From the NCBI GenBank assembly GCA_049301455.1, contig JBAQKY010000022.1:1-56120 (forward strand): DNA of 56,120 bases, read 5' to 3'. Each line of letters starts with the position of its first letter. Positions within the stretch are counted from its first letter, which is position 1. The notes under the pieces were generated by a model that made no database searches, was not told the DNA's origin, and saw only the letters and a program-made list of their open reading frames with translations. This document shows, piece after piece, positions 1 through 7,407 of this stretch. The translations under genes and the position numbers were made by a program. The stretch comes from JAUYMM01 sp049301455 (GTDB taxonomy: Bacteria; Patescibacteriota; Microgenomatia; UBA8517).

Positions 1-246
1 GGACTGGATAAACTCTGCGCCAAAACGAACAGCCTGCTTTTTCATATTTTCCATCAAGTCAGGTCCCATTATTCCTTCAGGAAAACCAGGAAAATTATCA
101 ACCTCTGAAGTTAACATTAATTGTCCACCCCAAGAAGAACCTCCAATTATTACAGTTGAAAGTGCTCCTCTAGTGGTATAAATTCCTGCAGTTAAACCTG
201 CAGGACCAGAACCAATAATGGCTGTGTCCCAAATAGTGTCTTGCAT
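1..246 (-). CDS. trxB: Thioredoxin reductase, N-terminal part (cut by window edge)
   Basis: The N-terminal 82 residues of a FAD-dependent thioredoxin reductase, which passes electrons from NADPH to thioredoxin in the cytoplasm. The start is ATG at 244-246. The protein opens MQDTIWDTAIIGSGPAG, with the GxGxxG dinucleotide-binding motif, and then shows the family block GGxxWGGQLMLTSEVDNFPGFP. The C-terminal part, including the redox CxxC, lies beyond base 1. It follows the thioredoxin gene and a short disordered ORF on the same strand, with only 6 nt between it and that ORF, so all three are probably one transcript. The family call is secure; the full length cannot be judged. Confidence 0.93.
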   Translation of the reverse strand, partial: MQDTIWDTAIIGSGPAGLTAGIYTTRGALSTVIIGGSSWGGQLMLTSEVDNFPGFPEGIMGPDLMENMKKQAVRFGAEFIQS

Positions 247-252
247 GTTTTT

Positions 253-576
253 TTAAACAGTTGGAGTTACTGGTGTTTCAGTTGCAACAGGTGTTGCTGG
301 TGCTGGAACTTCAGGTAATTCAACTTTTAATTCTGACATATCAACTGCTGCTGGTCCTACTTGTGCTGGTGTTTCTGTCACAACAGCTTCTGTTGCCATA
401 GCTGGTGTTTCAGTAACTACTACTGCTTCTGGTGCAGGTGTTTCAGTAACTACTGTCGTGTTTGTATCAACTGCTGGCATAGGTGTCATAGTGACATCTG
501 CTGCTGGCATAGTTGGTGTTGTTGTAGCTGTTGCCATTGGGTCAACTGCTGGTGTTTGTTGTGCGTTATCTTGCAT
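253..576 (-). CDS. Disordered Thr/Pro/Val/Glu-rich repeat protein in the thioredoxin operon
   Basis: A 107-residue protein of low complexity with no recognised fold. It contains several imperfect copies of VVTETPA together with Thr/Pro/Ala/Met tracts, and has no cysteine, no signal peptide and no membrane segment. Its ATG overlaps the trxA stop codon by one base (TAATG) and its stop lies 6 nt before trxB, so it looks translationally coupled between the two thioredoxin genes. Function unknown. It could be a disordered linker or partner protein, or a repeat-expanded ORF under weak constraint. The tight coupling argues that it is translated. Repeat number is likely to vary between strains. Confidence 0.6.
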   Translation of the reverse strand: MQDNAQQTPAVDPMATATTTPTMPAADVTMTPMPAVDTNTTVVTETPAPEAVVVTETPAMATEAVVTETPAQVGPAAVDMSELKVELPEVPAPATPVATETPVTPTV

Positions 577-902
577 TAAGAAGTCACCCCCTTTTTGATT
601 AATTCCTCAAATACTTGTTTTCCTCCAAAACCTACTTGTCTTCCAATTTCATTTCCACCTTTAAATAGAATTGTAGTTGGAATTGACATAACTCCATACT
701 TCCCTGCTGTCTGTGGGTCCTCATCAACGTTTAATTTAACAATTAATATTTTGTCTTTGTAGCTTTCTGATAATTCTACAAGTACAGGTTCTGCCATCTT
801 ACATGGACCACACCAGTCTGCATAGAAATCTACAAGTACAGGAAGTGCTGATTTTAAAACATCTGAATCAAAAGTTGAGTCGGTTACTTTATTAACTGCC
901 AT
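576..902 (-). CDS. trxA: Thioredoxin
   Basis: A 108-residue cytoplasmic thioredoxin, the usual family length. The active site WCGPC has its cysteines at residues 31 and 34, and the conserved cis-proline lies in GVMSIPT. It would reduce protein disulfides using electrons from the reductase encoded downstream on the same strand. The ATG at 902 is preceded by a -10 TATATT (912-917) ending 9 nt upstream and a -35 TTGACT (936-941) at 18-bp spacing, so the message has almost no leader. It heads the operon trxA, disordered ORF, trxB. Confidence 0.96.
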   Translation of the reverse strand: MAVNKVTDSTFDSDVLKSALPVLVDFYADWCGPCKMAEPVLVELSESYKDKILIVKLNVDEDPQTAGKYGVMSIPTTILFKGGNEIGRQVGFGGKQVFEELIKKGVTS

Positions 903-911
903 ACTTCAATC

Positions 912-958
912 AATATACAGATAAAACAATTGACAAGTCAATCCCTAACTGGCAAAAT
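912..958. promoter_or_regulatory. Overlapping divergent promoters sharing a -35 palindrome
   Basis: The 12 bases TTGACAAGTCAA (930-941) provide a rightward -35 (TTGACA, 930-935) and a leftward -35 (TTGACT, 936-941 on the minus strand). Rightward, CAAAAT (953-958) lies at 17 bp; leftward, TATATT (912-917) lies at 18 bp. The two polymerase sites abut, so expression of trxA and of the divergent gene may compete or be controlled together. Confidence 0.55.
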
Positions 959-968
959 GGCAATCAAG

Positions 969-1607
969 ATGGATCGTTTTTTTTCGATATTTGGCAAAGT
1001 AATGCTTGTACTCTTAGTACTATCAGCAATGGCCTACGGTGGTTATTACTTTGGTAAACAAGTAAAACAAATTGAAAAACCAGAAGCAGTAAAAACTGAG
1101 GATCAACAAGTTGTTGAAGAAACTCAAGCTCCAATAGTAGTAGCCCAAAGCCCATTACCATTAACAACGGTTGTTGCTGGAGTTTCAAAATCTGCAGGGC
1201 TTTCATTTGATTCATACTCAATAATGTTTCCAAGTGACTGGACTTCCAAAAAAGAGTCACAAACAGCAATGGATGAAAAATTAATATTAACCAAAGAGGG
1301 TTATACAATCACAATCTTCCAAGCAGCAACAGGAGGTGCACTTTGTTTGTACCCAAACGATGCAGATTTTGAAGGACCAAGTTCAAAGTTTGAAGTTTAT
1401 ACAACACTAACCACAAAAGACAATAGAATGTTAAGAAGAAGTGGTGACAAAAACGGAACAGCATTCACAGCTTGTCAGAAGTCAGTAGATGGAAGTTTCC
1501 AACAACCAACAAACTATGGTCACATTTCAGTAAAACTTCCATCTGCTTGGGATCAAGCAGGAATTGATGAAGTTGATTCAATCTTATCTTCACTTAAAAA
1601 GATTTAA
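969..1607 (+). CDS. Membrane-anchored protein of unknown function
   Basis: A protein of about 212 residues with one N-terminal membrane helix (roughly residues 8-28 from this start) and an extracellular domain of about 130 residues, beginning near LSFDSYSIMFPSDW and ending in a helix of the type DSILSSLKKI. The same architecture (anchor, flexible linker, FSFKYP/IMFPSDW block, C-terminal STFKFMK-like helix) recurs in the gene at 53720-54388, so the two are probably distant relatives. An open frame extends back to a TTG at 930, but that TTG is part of a consensus -35. With the -10 at 953-958 I prefer the ATG at 969; ATG 957 is also possible. Function not recognised. Confidence 0.75.
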   Translation: MDRFFSIFGKVMLVLLVLSAMAYGGYYFGKQVKQIEKPEAVKTEDQQVVEETQAPIVVAQSPLPLTTVVAGVSKSAGLSFDSYSIMFPSDWTSKKESQTAMDEKLILTKEGYTITIFQAATGGALCLYPNDADFEGPSSKFEVYTTLTTKDNRMLRRSGDKNGTAFTACQKSVDGSFQQPTNYGHISVKLPSAWDQAGIDEVDSILSSLKKI

Positions 1608-1615
1608 CAAAGGAG

Positions 1616-3706
1616 TTAAATTTTGATTCTGTTTAATCTCAATGAATTTAATACGACTGAAATTGAACTTGCTGCCATGGCAAATGAGGCAAGCATTGGA
1701 TTTAACATTCCTAAAGCAGCTGCAGGAATTAAAACAACATTATAGCCAAAGGCCCAAAATAGATTTTGCTTGATTATCTTCATTGTGGTTTTACTCAAAC
1801 TAATTGCAGAAAGAACTGATCCAAAATCTTTATTCAAAAGTGTTATACCTGCAGACTCCATAGCAACATCTGTTCCTGTTCCCATTGCAATACCGACATC
1901 AGCAGCAGCGAGTGCTGGAGCATCATTTACACCATCACCGACAAACGCTACATTTTTAAATTCTTTAACCTTATCTGCCTTTTCGCTTGGCATAACTTCA
2001 GCCATTATATTTTTAATTCCAGCTAGCTTTGCAATGGCCTCTGCAGTTCTTCTGTTATCCCCTGTCACCATCCATGTTTCTATTCCCTTTTTATTTAATT
2101 TTTGAATAACCGCTTTCACTCCTTGTTTCAATGTATCTGCAACTGCAATGTATCCCAGTTCTTTTGTTCCATTTCTTAAAATCATTACAGTTTTTCCTTG
2201 TCTTTCTAAATCTTTTATATTTTCTGATTTGTTATGGGCTTTTCCAAAAAAGTACTTTTTACCTAAAATTATGCCTTCAATTCCTTTTCCAGCAATCGAC
2301 CTAAAATTTGAAACTTTTAACAATCGGGTCTTTTTGTCTTTTGCATAATTTAGGATAGTTTCTCCAAGTGCATGTTCAGAGCCTTGTTCTAGAGATGCAA
2401 CAATTGAAAGAATATTTGGGTTTGAAACGTCAGTCACCACAGGCTTACCTGTCGTTAGTGTTCCAGTCTTATCAAAAATCATTGTTGTAATTTTATGAGT
2501 TACTTCAAGACTACTTGCATCCTTAATCAAGATTCCCTTCTCTGCTCCCTTGCCTGTTCCAACCATAATTGCAGTTGGAGTTGCCAGGCCCATTGCACAC
2601 GGACAAGCAATAATTAAAACTGCAACTAAATTTATAAAAGCAGCAACCTGAAATCCTAACAAGTACCAAGCAATAAATGTAACAACAGAAATCATTAATA
2701 CAATTGGAACGAAGTATGAAGATACAATATCTGCAAGTCTTGCAATTGGAGCTCTTGAACTTTGAGCAGATTTAACCATCTCAACGATTCTAGAAAGCAT
2801 AGAGTCACTACCAACCTTTACGGCTCTAAAAATAAAACTACCTGATTTATTAATTGTGGATCCAATAACATTGGATCCGATAAGTTTATCAACAGGTATT
2901 GATTCGCCTGTAACCATTGATTCATCAATTGAACTTTCACCTTCAGTTATTACACCATCAACTGGTATTTTTTCACCAGGCCTAACTCTTATTAAATCTC
3001 CAACTACTACATCTTCAATTGGGATATCAATTTCCTTGCCATCACGAATAACACGTGCGGTTTTGGCTTGAAGGCCCAAAAGCTTCTTTATAGCATCAGA
3101 TGTGTGAGATTTGGCCCGTGCCTCAAGCAATCTTCCTAATAAAATTAATGTAATAATTACTGCAGCAGTATCAAAATACATTCCAGAAACATATCCAAAC
3201 ATTGAGAAAACAGAATAAAAATAAGCAGCTGTTGTACCAATCGCAATTAATGTATCCATTGAAGCAGATCTATTTTTAAGTCCAGACCAAGTAGCTAAAT
3301 AAAATTCCTTACCTGCCCAAAATTGCACAGGTGTTGATAGTAACAAAAGTATCATTGTGTCCATCTTTATACCAAACCATTCAGGAAAACTTCCAACAAA
3401 AACAATTGTCGAAAGGATCGAGGACACAATTACTTTGAATTTTAATTCTTTAAGTTCTTTTGCTTTTTCTTCTTCTTTAGTAATTTTAGAATCAGACAAT
3501 ATTGCCTTATAACCTGCGTCATTAACTGCCTTGGCCAAATCCTTTTCAGAAACCTTACCACTTGTTGCTACCACCGCAGACTCACTACCATAATTGACAG
3601 AACAGGACACAACACCAGGAACTTTTAATAGACTTCTTTCAATTAATTTGGCACAGGATGCACAATGCATCCCTACTATTGGTAGTGTTTGTTGATTTTT
3701 TGTCAT
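1616..3706 (-). CDS. copA: Copper-translocating P1B-type ATPase
   Basis: A 696-residue heavy-metal P-type ATPase, complete for the CopA class. In order: one HMA domain with GMHCASC (cysteines 15 and 18), paired N-terminal membrane helices, the actuator with TGES, the transmembrane metal site CPC in IACPCAMGLATP, the phosphorylation motif DKTGTLT, the nucleotide-binding domain, the hinge GDGVNDAPAL, and a final helix pair. The CPC motif fits Cu(I) export across the membrane driven by ATP. Its start overlaps the stop of the cupredoxin gene by 4 nt, and csoR lies upstream of that, so the three should be co-transcribed and copper-inducible. One HMA domain is usual for compact bacteria. Confidence 0.95.
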   Translation of the reverse strand: MTKNQQTLPIVGMHCASCAKLIERSLLKVPGVVSCSVNYGSESAVVATSGKVSEKDLAKAVNDAGYKAILSDSKITKEEEKAKELKELKFKVIVSSILSTIVFVGSFPEWFGIKMDTMILLLLSTPVQFWAGKEFYLATWSGLKNRSASMDTLIAIGTTAAYFYSVFSMFGYVSGMYFDTAAVIITLILLGRLLEARAKSHTSDAIKKLLGLQAKTARVIRDGKEIDIPIEDVVVGDLIRVRPGEKIPVDGVITEGESSIDESMVTGESIPVDKLIGSNVIGSTINKSGSFIFRAVKVGSDSMLSRIVEMVKSAQSSRAPIARLADIVSSYFVPIVLMISVVTFIAWYLLGFQVAAFINLVAVLIIACPCAMGLATPTAIMVGTGKGAEKGILIKDASSLEVTHKITTMIFDKTGTLTTGKPVVTDVSNPNILSIVASLEQGSEHALGETILNYAKDKKTRLLKVSNFRSIAGKGIEGIILGKKYFFGKAHNKSENIKDLERQGKTVMILRNGTKELGYIAVADTLKQGVKAVIQKLNKKGIETWMVTGDNRRTAEAIAKLAGIKNIMAEVMPSEKADKVKEFKNVAFVGDGVNDAPALAAADVGIAMGTGTDVAMESAGITLLNKDFGSVLSAISLSKTTMKIIKQNLFWAFGYNVVLIPAAALGMLNPMLASFAMAASSISVVLNSLRLNRIKI

Positions 3707-4065
3707 ACAACAATGATCTTTCCTTTATACATGTTCATACCACAATGAAATTCAAAATTTCCAGTTTTGGTCGGTCTAATGTTAATTTTAACCACCTCAT
3801 TAACAGGTAAATATTCTTTTATTTTAAAGTCTGGAAAAACTATTTCTTCTAAACAGGAGTTTTGTTCAGTTCTTTTAACTAGTAATGTTGTGGTTACATC
3901 TTTCTTAATTTTTAAAACTGAAGGTTTATATCCACCTGAGACAGTAATTTCTATAGAATTATCTGCAGCCAAAGTTTCCTTTTCTTCTTTTCCAAAAAAG
4001 AACCACCAAATAAACCCTATCAAACCAATTCCACTAATTAATACAATATATTTGTCTGGTGTCAT
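3703..4065 (-). CDS. Membrane-anchored cupredoxin-like copper-binding protein
   Basis: A 120-residue protein with an N-terminal membrane helix (about residues 5-24) and one cupredoxin-like beta-barrel domain outside. Likely copper ligands are Cys in NSCLEEIVFP and the cluster FHCGMNM near the C-terminus (His, Cys, Met). It lies between csoR and copA with 4-nt overlaps on both sides, so it should be made together with the exporter. I infer a role in receiving or buffering copper on the outer face of the membrane. A close relative of this domain is fused to the membrane protein encoded divergently at 4381, where the His of the cluster is replaced by Ser. Confidence 0.85.
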   Translation of the reverse strand: MTPDKYIVLISGIGLIGFIWWFFFGKEEKETLAADNSIEITVSGGYKPSVLKIKKDVTTTLLVKRTEQNSCLEEIVFPDFKIKEYLPVNEVVKINIRPTKTGNFEFHCGMNMYKGKIIVV

Positions 4066-4319
4066 TTTTTCTTTAATACCTCCATTACTTCTTTAATAGC
4101 CTCTTCACTTTCCCCTTTCTTAATTGAATCAGCAACACAAGTTTTTAGATGATTTTCTAAAACAATCTCATCGATCTTTTTAAGAGCTGACTGAATTGCC
4201 AAAAGCTGATGAACGACATTTATACAGTATTCATCTCCCTCAACCATATTGATAACTTTTTCTAAATGGCCTTTGGCAATTTTCAATCTGTGTAGTATAT
4301 TTGTTTTTGGTACTTGCAT
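4062..4319 (-). CDS. csoR: CsoR-family copper-sensing transcriptional repressor
   Basis: An 85-residue all-helical repressor of the CsoR/RcnR family. The Cu(I)-binding triad of the family is present as Cys32 (DEYC), His57 and Cys61 (ENHLKTC), which separates CsoR from the nickel- and formaldehyde-sensing branches. The family represses without copper and releases DNA when Cu(I) binds. It is the first gene of csoR-cupredoxin-copA, and a C/G palindrome of the expected type lies between the -35 and -10 of its own promoter, so autoregulation is likely. The ATG at 4319 gives about 15 nt of leader. Confidence 0.92.
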   Translation of the reverse strand: MQVPKTNILHRLKIAKGHLEKVINMVEGDEYCINVVHQLLAIQSALKKIDEIVLENHLKTCVADSIKKGESEEAIKEVMEVLKKK

Positions 4320-4341
4320 TTATTTTTATCTTTCGTAAACT

Positions 4342-4371
4342 AATATACATCCCCCCTAGGGGGACTGTCAA
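4342..4371 (-). promoter_or_regulatory. csoR promoter with embedded CsoR operator
   Basis: On the minus strand, TTGACA (4366-4371) and TATATT (4342-4347) are separated by 18 bp. The spacer holds the perfect palindrome CCCCCTAGGGGG (4352-4363). Known CsoR operators are C-run/G-run inverted repeats of this kind. The divergent gene starts at 4381, so a bound repressor would probably control both directions. Confidence 0.82.
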
Positions 4372-4380
4372 CAACCAATT

Positions 4381-5364
4381 ATGAATCAATATTTGTTAGC
4401 ATTTGTAACAGGATTAACCAGTGGAGGTATCTCATGTCTTGCTGTGCAGGGTGGGCTTCTTGCATCCGCAATTGATGAAAAATCAGACAAATATAAAAAC
4501 ACTTTATATTTTCTTATTGCAAAACTGATAGCCTATACCCTGTTAGGTGGCATCTTTGGCGCTATTGGTAATGTCTTCTCTTTTTCAATTGCAACACAAG
4601 GAATATTACAAATATTAATTGGTCTTTTTATGCTTGCTACTGCTGGTAGACTATTAAATCTACACCCAATTTTTAAATATACAGTTATACAACCACCTGT
4701 CTTTCTATTAAGAAAAATCAAAGGAATTTCAAATGAAAAAAATATAATTACTCCAATCCTATTAGGAGCACTAACAGTACTTATCCCCTGTGGAGTAACA
4801 CAAGCCATGTTAATTCTTGCCATGGGAACAGGAAACGCCTTAAGTGGTGGAGCTATCATGTTTTTCTTTACACTTGGTACATCTCCTGTATTTTTTGCAT
4901 TAGGTATGACAATCCAAAGCATATTTAAAAACAATATACTTTCAAAAATTGCAGCTCTTGCAATTGTTACAATTGGAATATCATCAATAAATAATGGTCA
5001 GGTTCTTAGAAATTCGCCGCACACATTCCAAAATTATTACAGAGTAATTTTTAGCCAAAACAACTCAAACAAGGGTGACGTCAAGCTAGTTAATGGAAAA
5101 CAGGAAGTTACCATAACAGCAACAAACTCAGGCTATAAAACTAGCACCAAGACTATTAAAAGAGGTGTGCCTGTGAAACTAACTATAACTAGTAAAAATG
5201 TCCAGAGCTGTGCCAGAAGTTTTATTATTCCAAGTCTTAAGATAAACAAAGTTTTACCAATTAATGGTAATGAGGTTGTTGAATTTACACCTACTGAAAA
5301 TGGAATTTTAAATTTCTCTTGTGGTATGGGTATGTATACAGGCGCATTTGAGATAATTGAATGA
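4381..5364 (+). CDS. DsbD/TauE-like membrane protein fused to a cupredoxin domain
   Basis: 327 residues in two parts. Residues 1 to about 215 form six or so membrane helices of the TauE/DsbD_2 (UreH-like) type, with glycine-rich blocks such as GLTSGGISCLAVQGG and LIPCGVTQAML; each carries one cysteine, as in electron- or metal-handling members. Residues about 230-327 are a cupredoxin-like domain with Cys in QSCARSF and the cluster FSCGMGM, similar to the free cupredoxin at 3703. It diverges from csoR across the CsoR operator and begins a rightward run of five genes. I infer copper or thiol transport across the membrane with delivery to the fused outer domain. The exact substrate is not shown. 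Confidence 0.85.
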   Translation: MNQYLLAFVTGLTSGGISCLAVQGGLLASAIDEKSDKYKNTLYFLIAKLIAYTLLGGIFGAIGNVFSFSIATQGILQILIGLFMLATAGRLLNLHPIFKYTVIQPPVFLLRKIKGISNEKNIITPILLGALTVLIPCGVTQAMLILAMGTGNALSGGAIMFFFTLGTSPVFFALGMTIQSIFKNNILSKIAALAIVTIGISSINNGQVLRNSPHTFQNYYRVIFSQNNSNKGDVKLVNGKQEVTITATNSGYKTSTKTIKRGVPVKLTITSKNVQSCARSFIIPSLKINKVLPINGNEVVEFTPTENGILNFSCGMGMYTGAFEIIE

Positions 5365-5427
5365 AGAATCACCAGTTTACACAGGTGATTTCTACTCATC
5401 CAAAGCTAAAATTTGAATGATAATACT

Positions 5428-5619
5428 ATGAAAAAGTACAAAATAATTGGTATGGATTGTGCAAGCTGTGCAACACTAATACAGATGGATCTTGAAGATG
5501 CAGGTTACAAATGTAATTGTTCATATGCGTCAAGTGAACTAGAAGTAGAAGGAGACCATGATATTAAAAAAGTAATAGAAATTATCAACAAGTCAGGATA
5601 TACTTTAGAAATAAATTAA
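5428..5619 (+). CDS. CopZ-like heavy-metal-associated (HMA) protein
   Basis: A 63-residue HMA-domain protein with the metal-binding loop GMDCASC near the N-terminus and the usual beta-alpha-beta-beta-alpha-beta pattern. It is most likely a Cu(I) chaperone supplying CopA or the DsbD/TauE-like membrane protein encoded upstream. An in-frame TTG at 5413 would add five residues, but ATG 5428 begins right before the first strand, so I prefer it. It follows the fusion gene by about 60 nt and precedes the thioredoxin-like gene by 2 nt. Additional cysteines in the middle (KCNCSY) are unusual for a small HMA protein and could widen its metal or redox chemistry. Confidence 0.85.
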   Translation: MKKYKIIGMDCASCATLIQMDLEDAGYKCNCSYASSELEVEGDHDIKKVIEIINKSGYTLEIN

Positions 5620-5621
5620 GA

Positions 5622-5987
5622 ATGGGTAAATCAGGAATTATATTAATAGTCGCAACAATTTTAATCATGTTTGGAGGTGCTTATATTTTCTCCAAACCTG
5701 TTGAAATTCCAGAACTTTCTGGATATGAATATTACTGGGGTGATGGTTGTCCGCATTGTAAAATTGTTGACGAGTTTTTCTCGACTTGGTCAGGAAAAGA
5801 CAAAATAAACATTAAAAAATTAGAAGTATGGAACAACACAAAAAATGCAGAGTTAATGGCAGAGAGAGCAAAGAACTGCAACATAGTTAGAACTGAAATG
5901 GGAGTTCCACTACTTGTTACACCAGAAGGAAAATGTTTTATTGGTGACCAACCAATAATTGAGCATTACAAATCATTAAATCTTTAA
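5622..5987 (+). CDS. Membrane-anchored thioredoxin-fold protein with CPHC active site
   Basis: 121 residues: an N-terminal signal anchor (about residues 5-23) followed by a thioredoxin/glutaredoxin-like domain with the redox motif CPHC at residues 43-46 (GDGCPHCKIVDEFF) and a cis-Pro region MGVPLLVTPEGKC. CPHC is the DsbA-type dipeptide, so this should act on the outer face of the membrane as a thiol oxidoreductase. Its neighbours in the copper cassette suggest it keeps cupredoxin or HMA cysteines in the right redox state. It is followed after 1 nt by the CPIC membrane protein, a plausible redox partner. Confidence 0.85.
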   Translation: MGKSGIILIVATILIMFGGAYIFSKPVEIPELSGYEYYWGDGCPHCKIVDEFFSTWSGKDKINIKKLEVWNNTKNAELMAERAKNCNIVRTEMGVPLLVTPEGKCFIGDQPIIEHYKSLNL

Positions 5988-5988
5988 C

Positions 5989-6567
5989 ATGAACATCTTA
6001 AACAAAACTCGATTAAATAATAACTTAGTAACAAAATCAGTTTCAGTTTTATCTATATACGCAACGTACAATACATTATTCCCCTCTCTAGCCCATGCAG
6101 TTTGTCCTATTTGTACTGTTGCAGTTGCAGGAGGTTTAGGTCTTTCTCGTTATTTTGGGATTGATGATTCTGTAATTGGAATATGGTCTGGAGGTTTAAT
6201 GGTTTCACTTACCCTTTGGACTGTTGATTGGTTATCAAAAAAGAGTTGGAAATTTTTAGAAAAAGTTAATGAAAAGACAAGAATTGCCATATCGTTCTTA
6301 TTTTGGGTGTTACTTACCTACCCTCCACTTTTTGCAGCAGGGATAATTGGCCATCCATTTAATACAATCTTAGGAATTGATAAGTTAGTTTTTGGTAGCA
6401 TCTTAGGATTCTTTGCATTCTTGCTTGGAGTTTGGACAGACAAAAAGGTTAGAGAGATTAAAGGTAAACAATTATTTAACTTCCAAAAAGTAGTCTTTCC
6501 TGTCCTCTCTTTGACTATTTTTAGTTTAGTATTATACTTTTGGGGCGGATATTTATATAAATTATAA
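5989..6567 (+). CDS. Multi-pass membrane protein with a CPIC motif
   Basis: 192 residues, not assigned to a named family. After a signal-like N-terminus the sequence AHAVCPICTVAVAGGLGLSRYFG places a CxxC pair (Cys39, Cys42) just outside the first of about four or five membrane helices. It starts 1 nt after the CPHC thioredoxin-like gene. I infer that the pair may exchange electrons, the membrane protein acting like DsbB/VKOR/CcdA partners, but it lacks the recognisable motifs of those families. The ATG at 5989 directly follows the previous stop codon. An alternative role is metal handling through the CPIC motif. Confidence 0.75.
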   Translation: MNILNKTRLNNNLVTKSVSVLSIYATYNTLFPSLAHAVCPICTVAVAGGLGLSRYFGIDDSVIGIWSGGLMVSLTLWTVDWLSKKSWKFLEKVNEKTRIAISFLFWVLLTYPPLFAAGIIGHPFNTILGIDKLVFGSILGFFAFLLGVWTDKKVREIKGKQLFNFQKVVFPVLSLTIFSLVLYFWGGYLYKL

Positions 6568-6568
6568 A

Positions 6569-6584
6569 ATTCAGCTAACGCTAT
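6569..6584 (+). repeat. 16-bp element before a start codon, copy 1
   Basis: ATTCAGCTAACGCTAT ends 5 nt before the ATG at 6590. The same 16 bases occur on the minus strand at 9158-9173, overlapping the ATG of the gene there. By length alone one such pair could arise by chance in a window this size; the matching position at two gene starts is what makes it notable. Confidence 0.5.
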
Positions 6585-6589
6585 AAAAT

Positions 6590-7126
6590 ATGACAAAAGA
6601 TAATCTAAAAGTTAAAAATTACAAAAACCTACTAGATAAAGTAGAAGAAGTTACAAAACAAAAAGAACTTGATCTTTCTTCAGGTGAAGATCTATCAATT
6701 GGCATAATGAACTTAATTTCAATTGAGGAACATCTTTTCTACACATCACAAAAAACAAAAGATAAAAAGTATCTTGATATTTTAGATGAAGTCAGACTAA
6801 TGAGGACTGACCTTTTAAAAGAGATAATCAAAGACTATGAGGGTGAAGTATGGTGTATAAGCAAACATCTTCTCTCAGCTTCAATGAGACTAATGGAAGT
6901 TGGGACGAAAGAACTTAAAAAGCATGACAAAGAAAAAGCATGGGCCATGTTTGAAAAATCATACAAACTCTATTCTCTATTCTGGGGTTTAAACCTTGGA
7001 ATTGTTGGAGGTATGCCAAATGGAAAAATTAAAATGCCAGTGGAAAAATTAGATATCAAAAAAGCTTCAGTGTTTGATAAATTAGGCGGCCTTGTCCAAA
7101 AAGCAATTGACTGTTGCAGGGAGTAA
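6590..7126 (+). CDS. Conserved-looking helical protein of unknown function
   Basis: A 178-residue soluble, mostly helical protein, rich in Lys/Glu, with no signal peptide or membrane segment and no family that I recognise. The middle (GEVWCISKHLLSASMRLMEVGTKEL) and the aromatic stretch near LYSLFWGLNLG look like a helical bundle core. Cysteines near the end (DCCRE) may be coincidental. It follows the copper/redox genes on the same strand after about 20 nt, so it may be the last gene of that unit, although the shared 16-bp element just upstream could give it its own control. Confidence 0.75.
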   Translation: MTKDNLKVKNYKNLLDKVEEVTKQKELDLSSGEDLSIGIMNLISIEEHLFYTSQKTKDKKYLDILDEVRLMRTDLLKEIIKDYEGEVWCISKHLLSASMRLMEVGTKELKKHDKEKAWAMFEKSYKLYSLFWGLNLGIVGGMPNGKIKMPVEKLDIKKASVFDKLGGLVQKAIDCCRE

Positions 7127-7330
7127 TTACTCACCTAGTATTTTGGCGACTTTATCGCCCACACCGAATTTTTCAGCTAATTTTTGAATTGCATTAGTGA
7201 TAGAAGCATCAACGGCATCGCTTGCCTTAGATTTATTTTCAAATGTTCCAGTTTCCTCTCCTTTAACAATTACTGTCACGGTACCGTCAGGATTCTCCCT
7301 ATATTGTAGCATCTGTAATTTTTCAGCCAT
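7127..7330 (-). CDS. Small unknown protein downstream of the 19-bp element
   Basis: A 67-residue protein: a beta-like N-terminal half (MLQYRENPDGTVTVIVKGEETGTF) followed by a helical half rich in Ala, Ser, Asp and Lys. No family recognised. The frame is open back to a GTG at 7351. I choose ATG 7330 because it puts the 19-bp element at 7355-7373 exactly 24 nt before the start, the same spacing seen at the gene at 8338. It converges on the gene at 6590 with adjacent stop codons and diverges from the winged-helix gene at 7408. Confidence 0.7.
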   Translation of the reverse strand: MAEKLQMLQYRENPDGTVTVIVKGEETGTFENKSKASDAVDASITNAIQKLAEKFGVGDKVAKILGE

Positions 7331-7354
7331 GAAATGAATATTATCTGTCACCCC

Positions 7355-7373
7355 CTAGAATATCTTGGCTTTT
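7355..7373 (-). promoter_or_regulatory. 19-bp regulatory element, copy 1
   Basis: Read on the minus strand this is AAAAGCCAAGATATTCTAG, identical to copy 2 at 8295-8313. It ends 24 nt before ATG 7330. TATTCT inside it could be a -10, but no -35 is evident, which fits a promoter that needs an activator. The winged-helix gene between the two copies is the obvious candidate regulator. Confidence 0.65.
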
Positions 7374-7401
7374 TGATTATCAATAACTATAGGAATATAA
7401 T
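7373..7401 (+). promoter_or_regulatory. Leaderless promoter of the winged-helix regulator gene
   Basis: TTGATT (7373-7378), a 17-bp spacer, and a perfect TATAAT (7396-7401) that ends 6 nt before ATG 7408. Transcription would begin at or next to the start codon. The -35 touches the end of the 19-bp element, so a protein bound there could affect both directions. Confidence 0.8.
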
Positions 7402-7407
7402 ATAGGC

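Noticed and set aside
361..579. 72-residue Cys/Trp-rich plus-strand ORF
   Set aside because: It is the antisense shadow of the VTETPA-repeat gene; its Cys-rich composition follows from repeat codons read on the other strand.
1770..3071. Plus-strand ORFs inside copA
   Set aside because: Antisense shadows of a well-supported P-type ATPase, with no start signals of their own.
5367..5390. Hairpin AATCACC ... GGTGATT after the transporter-cupredoxin gene
   Set aside because: The 7-bp stem has a 10-nt loop and no T-run, so a terminator is not supported; it may only affect mRNA stability.
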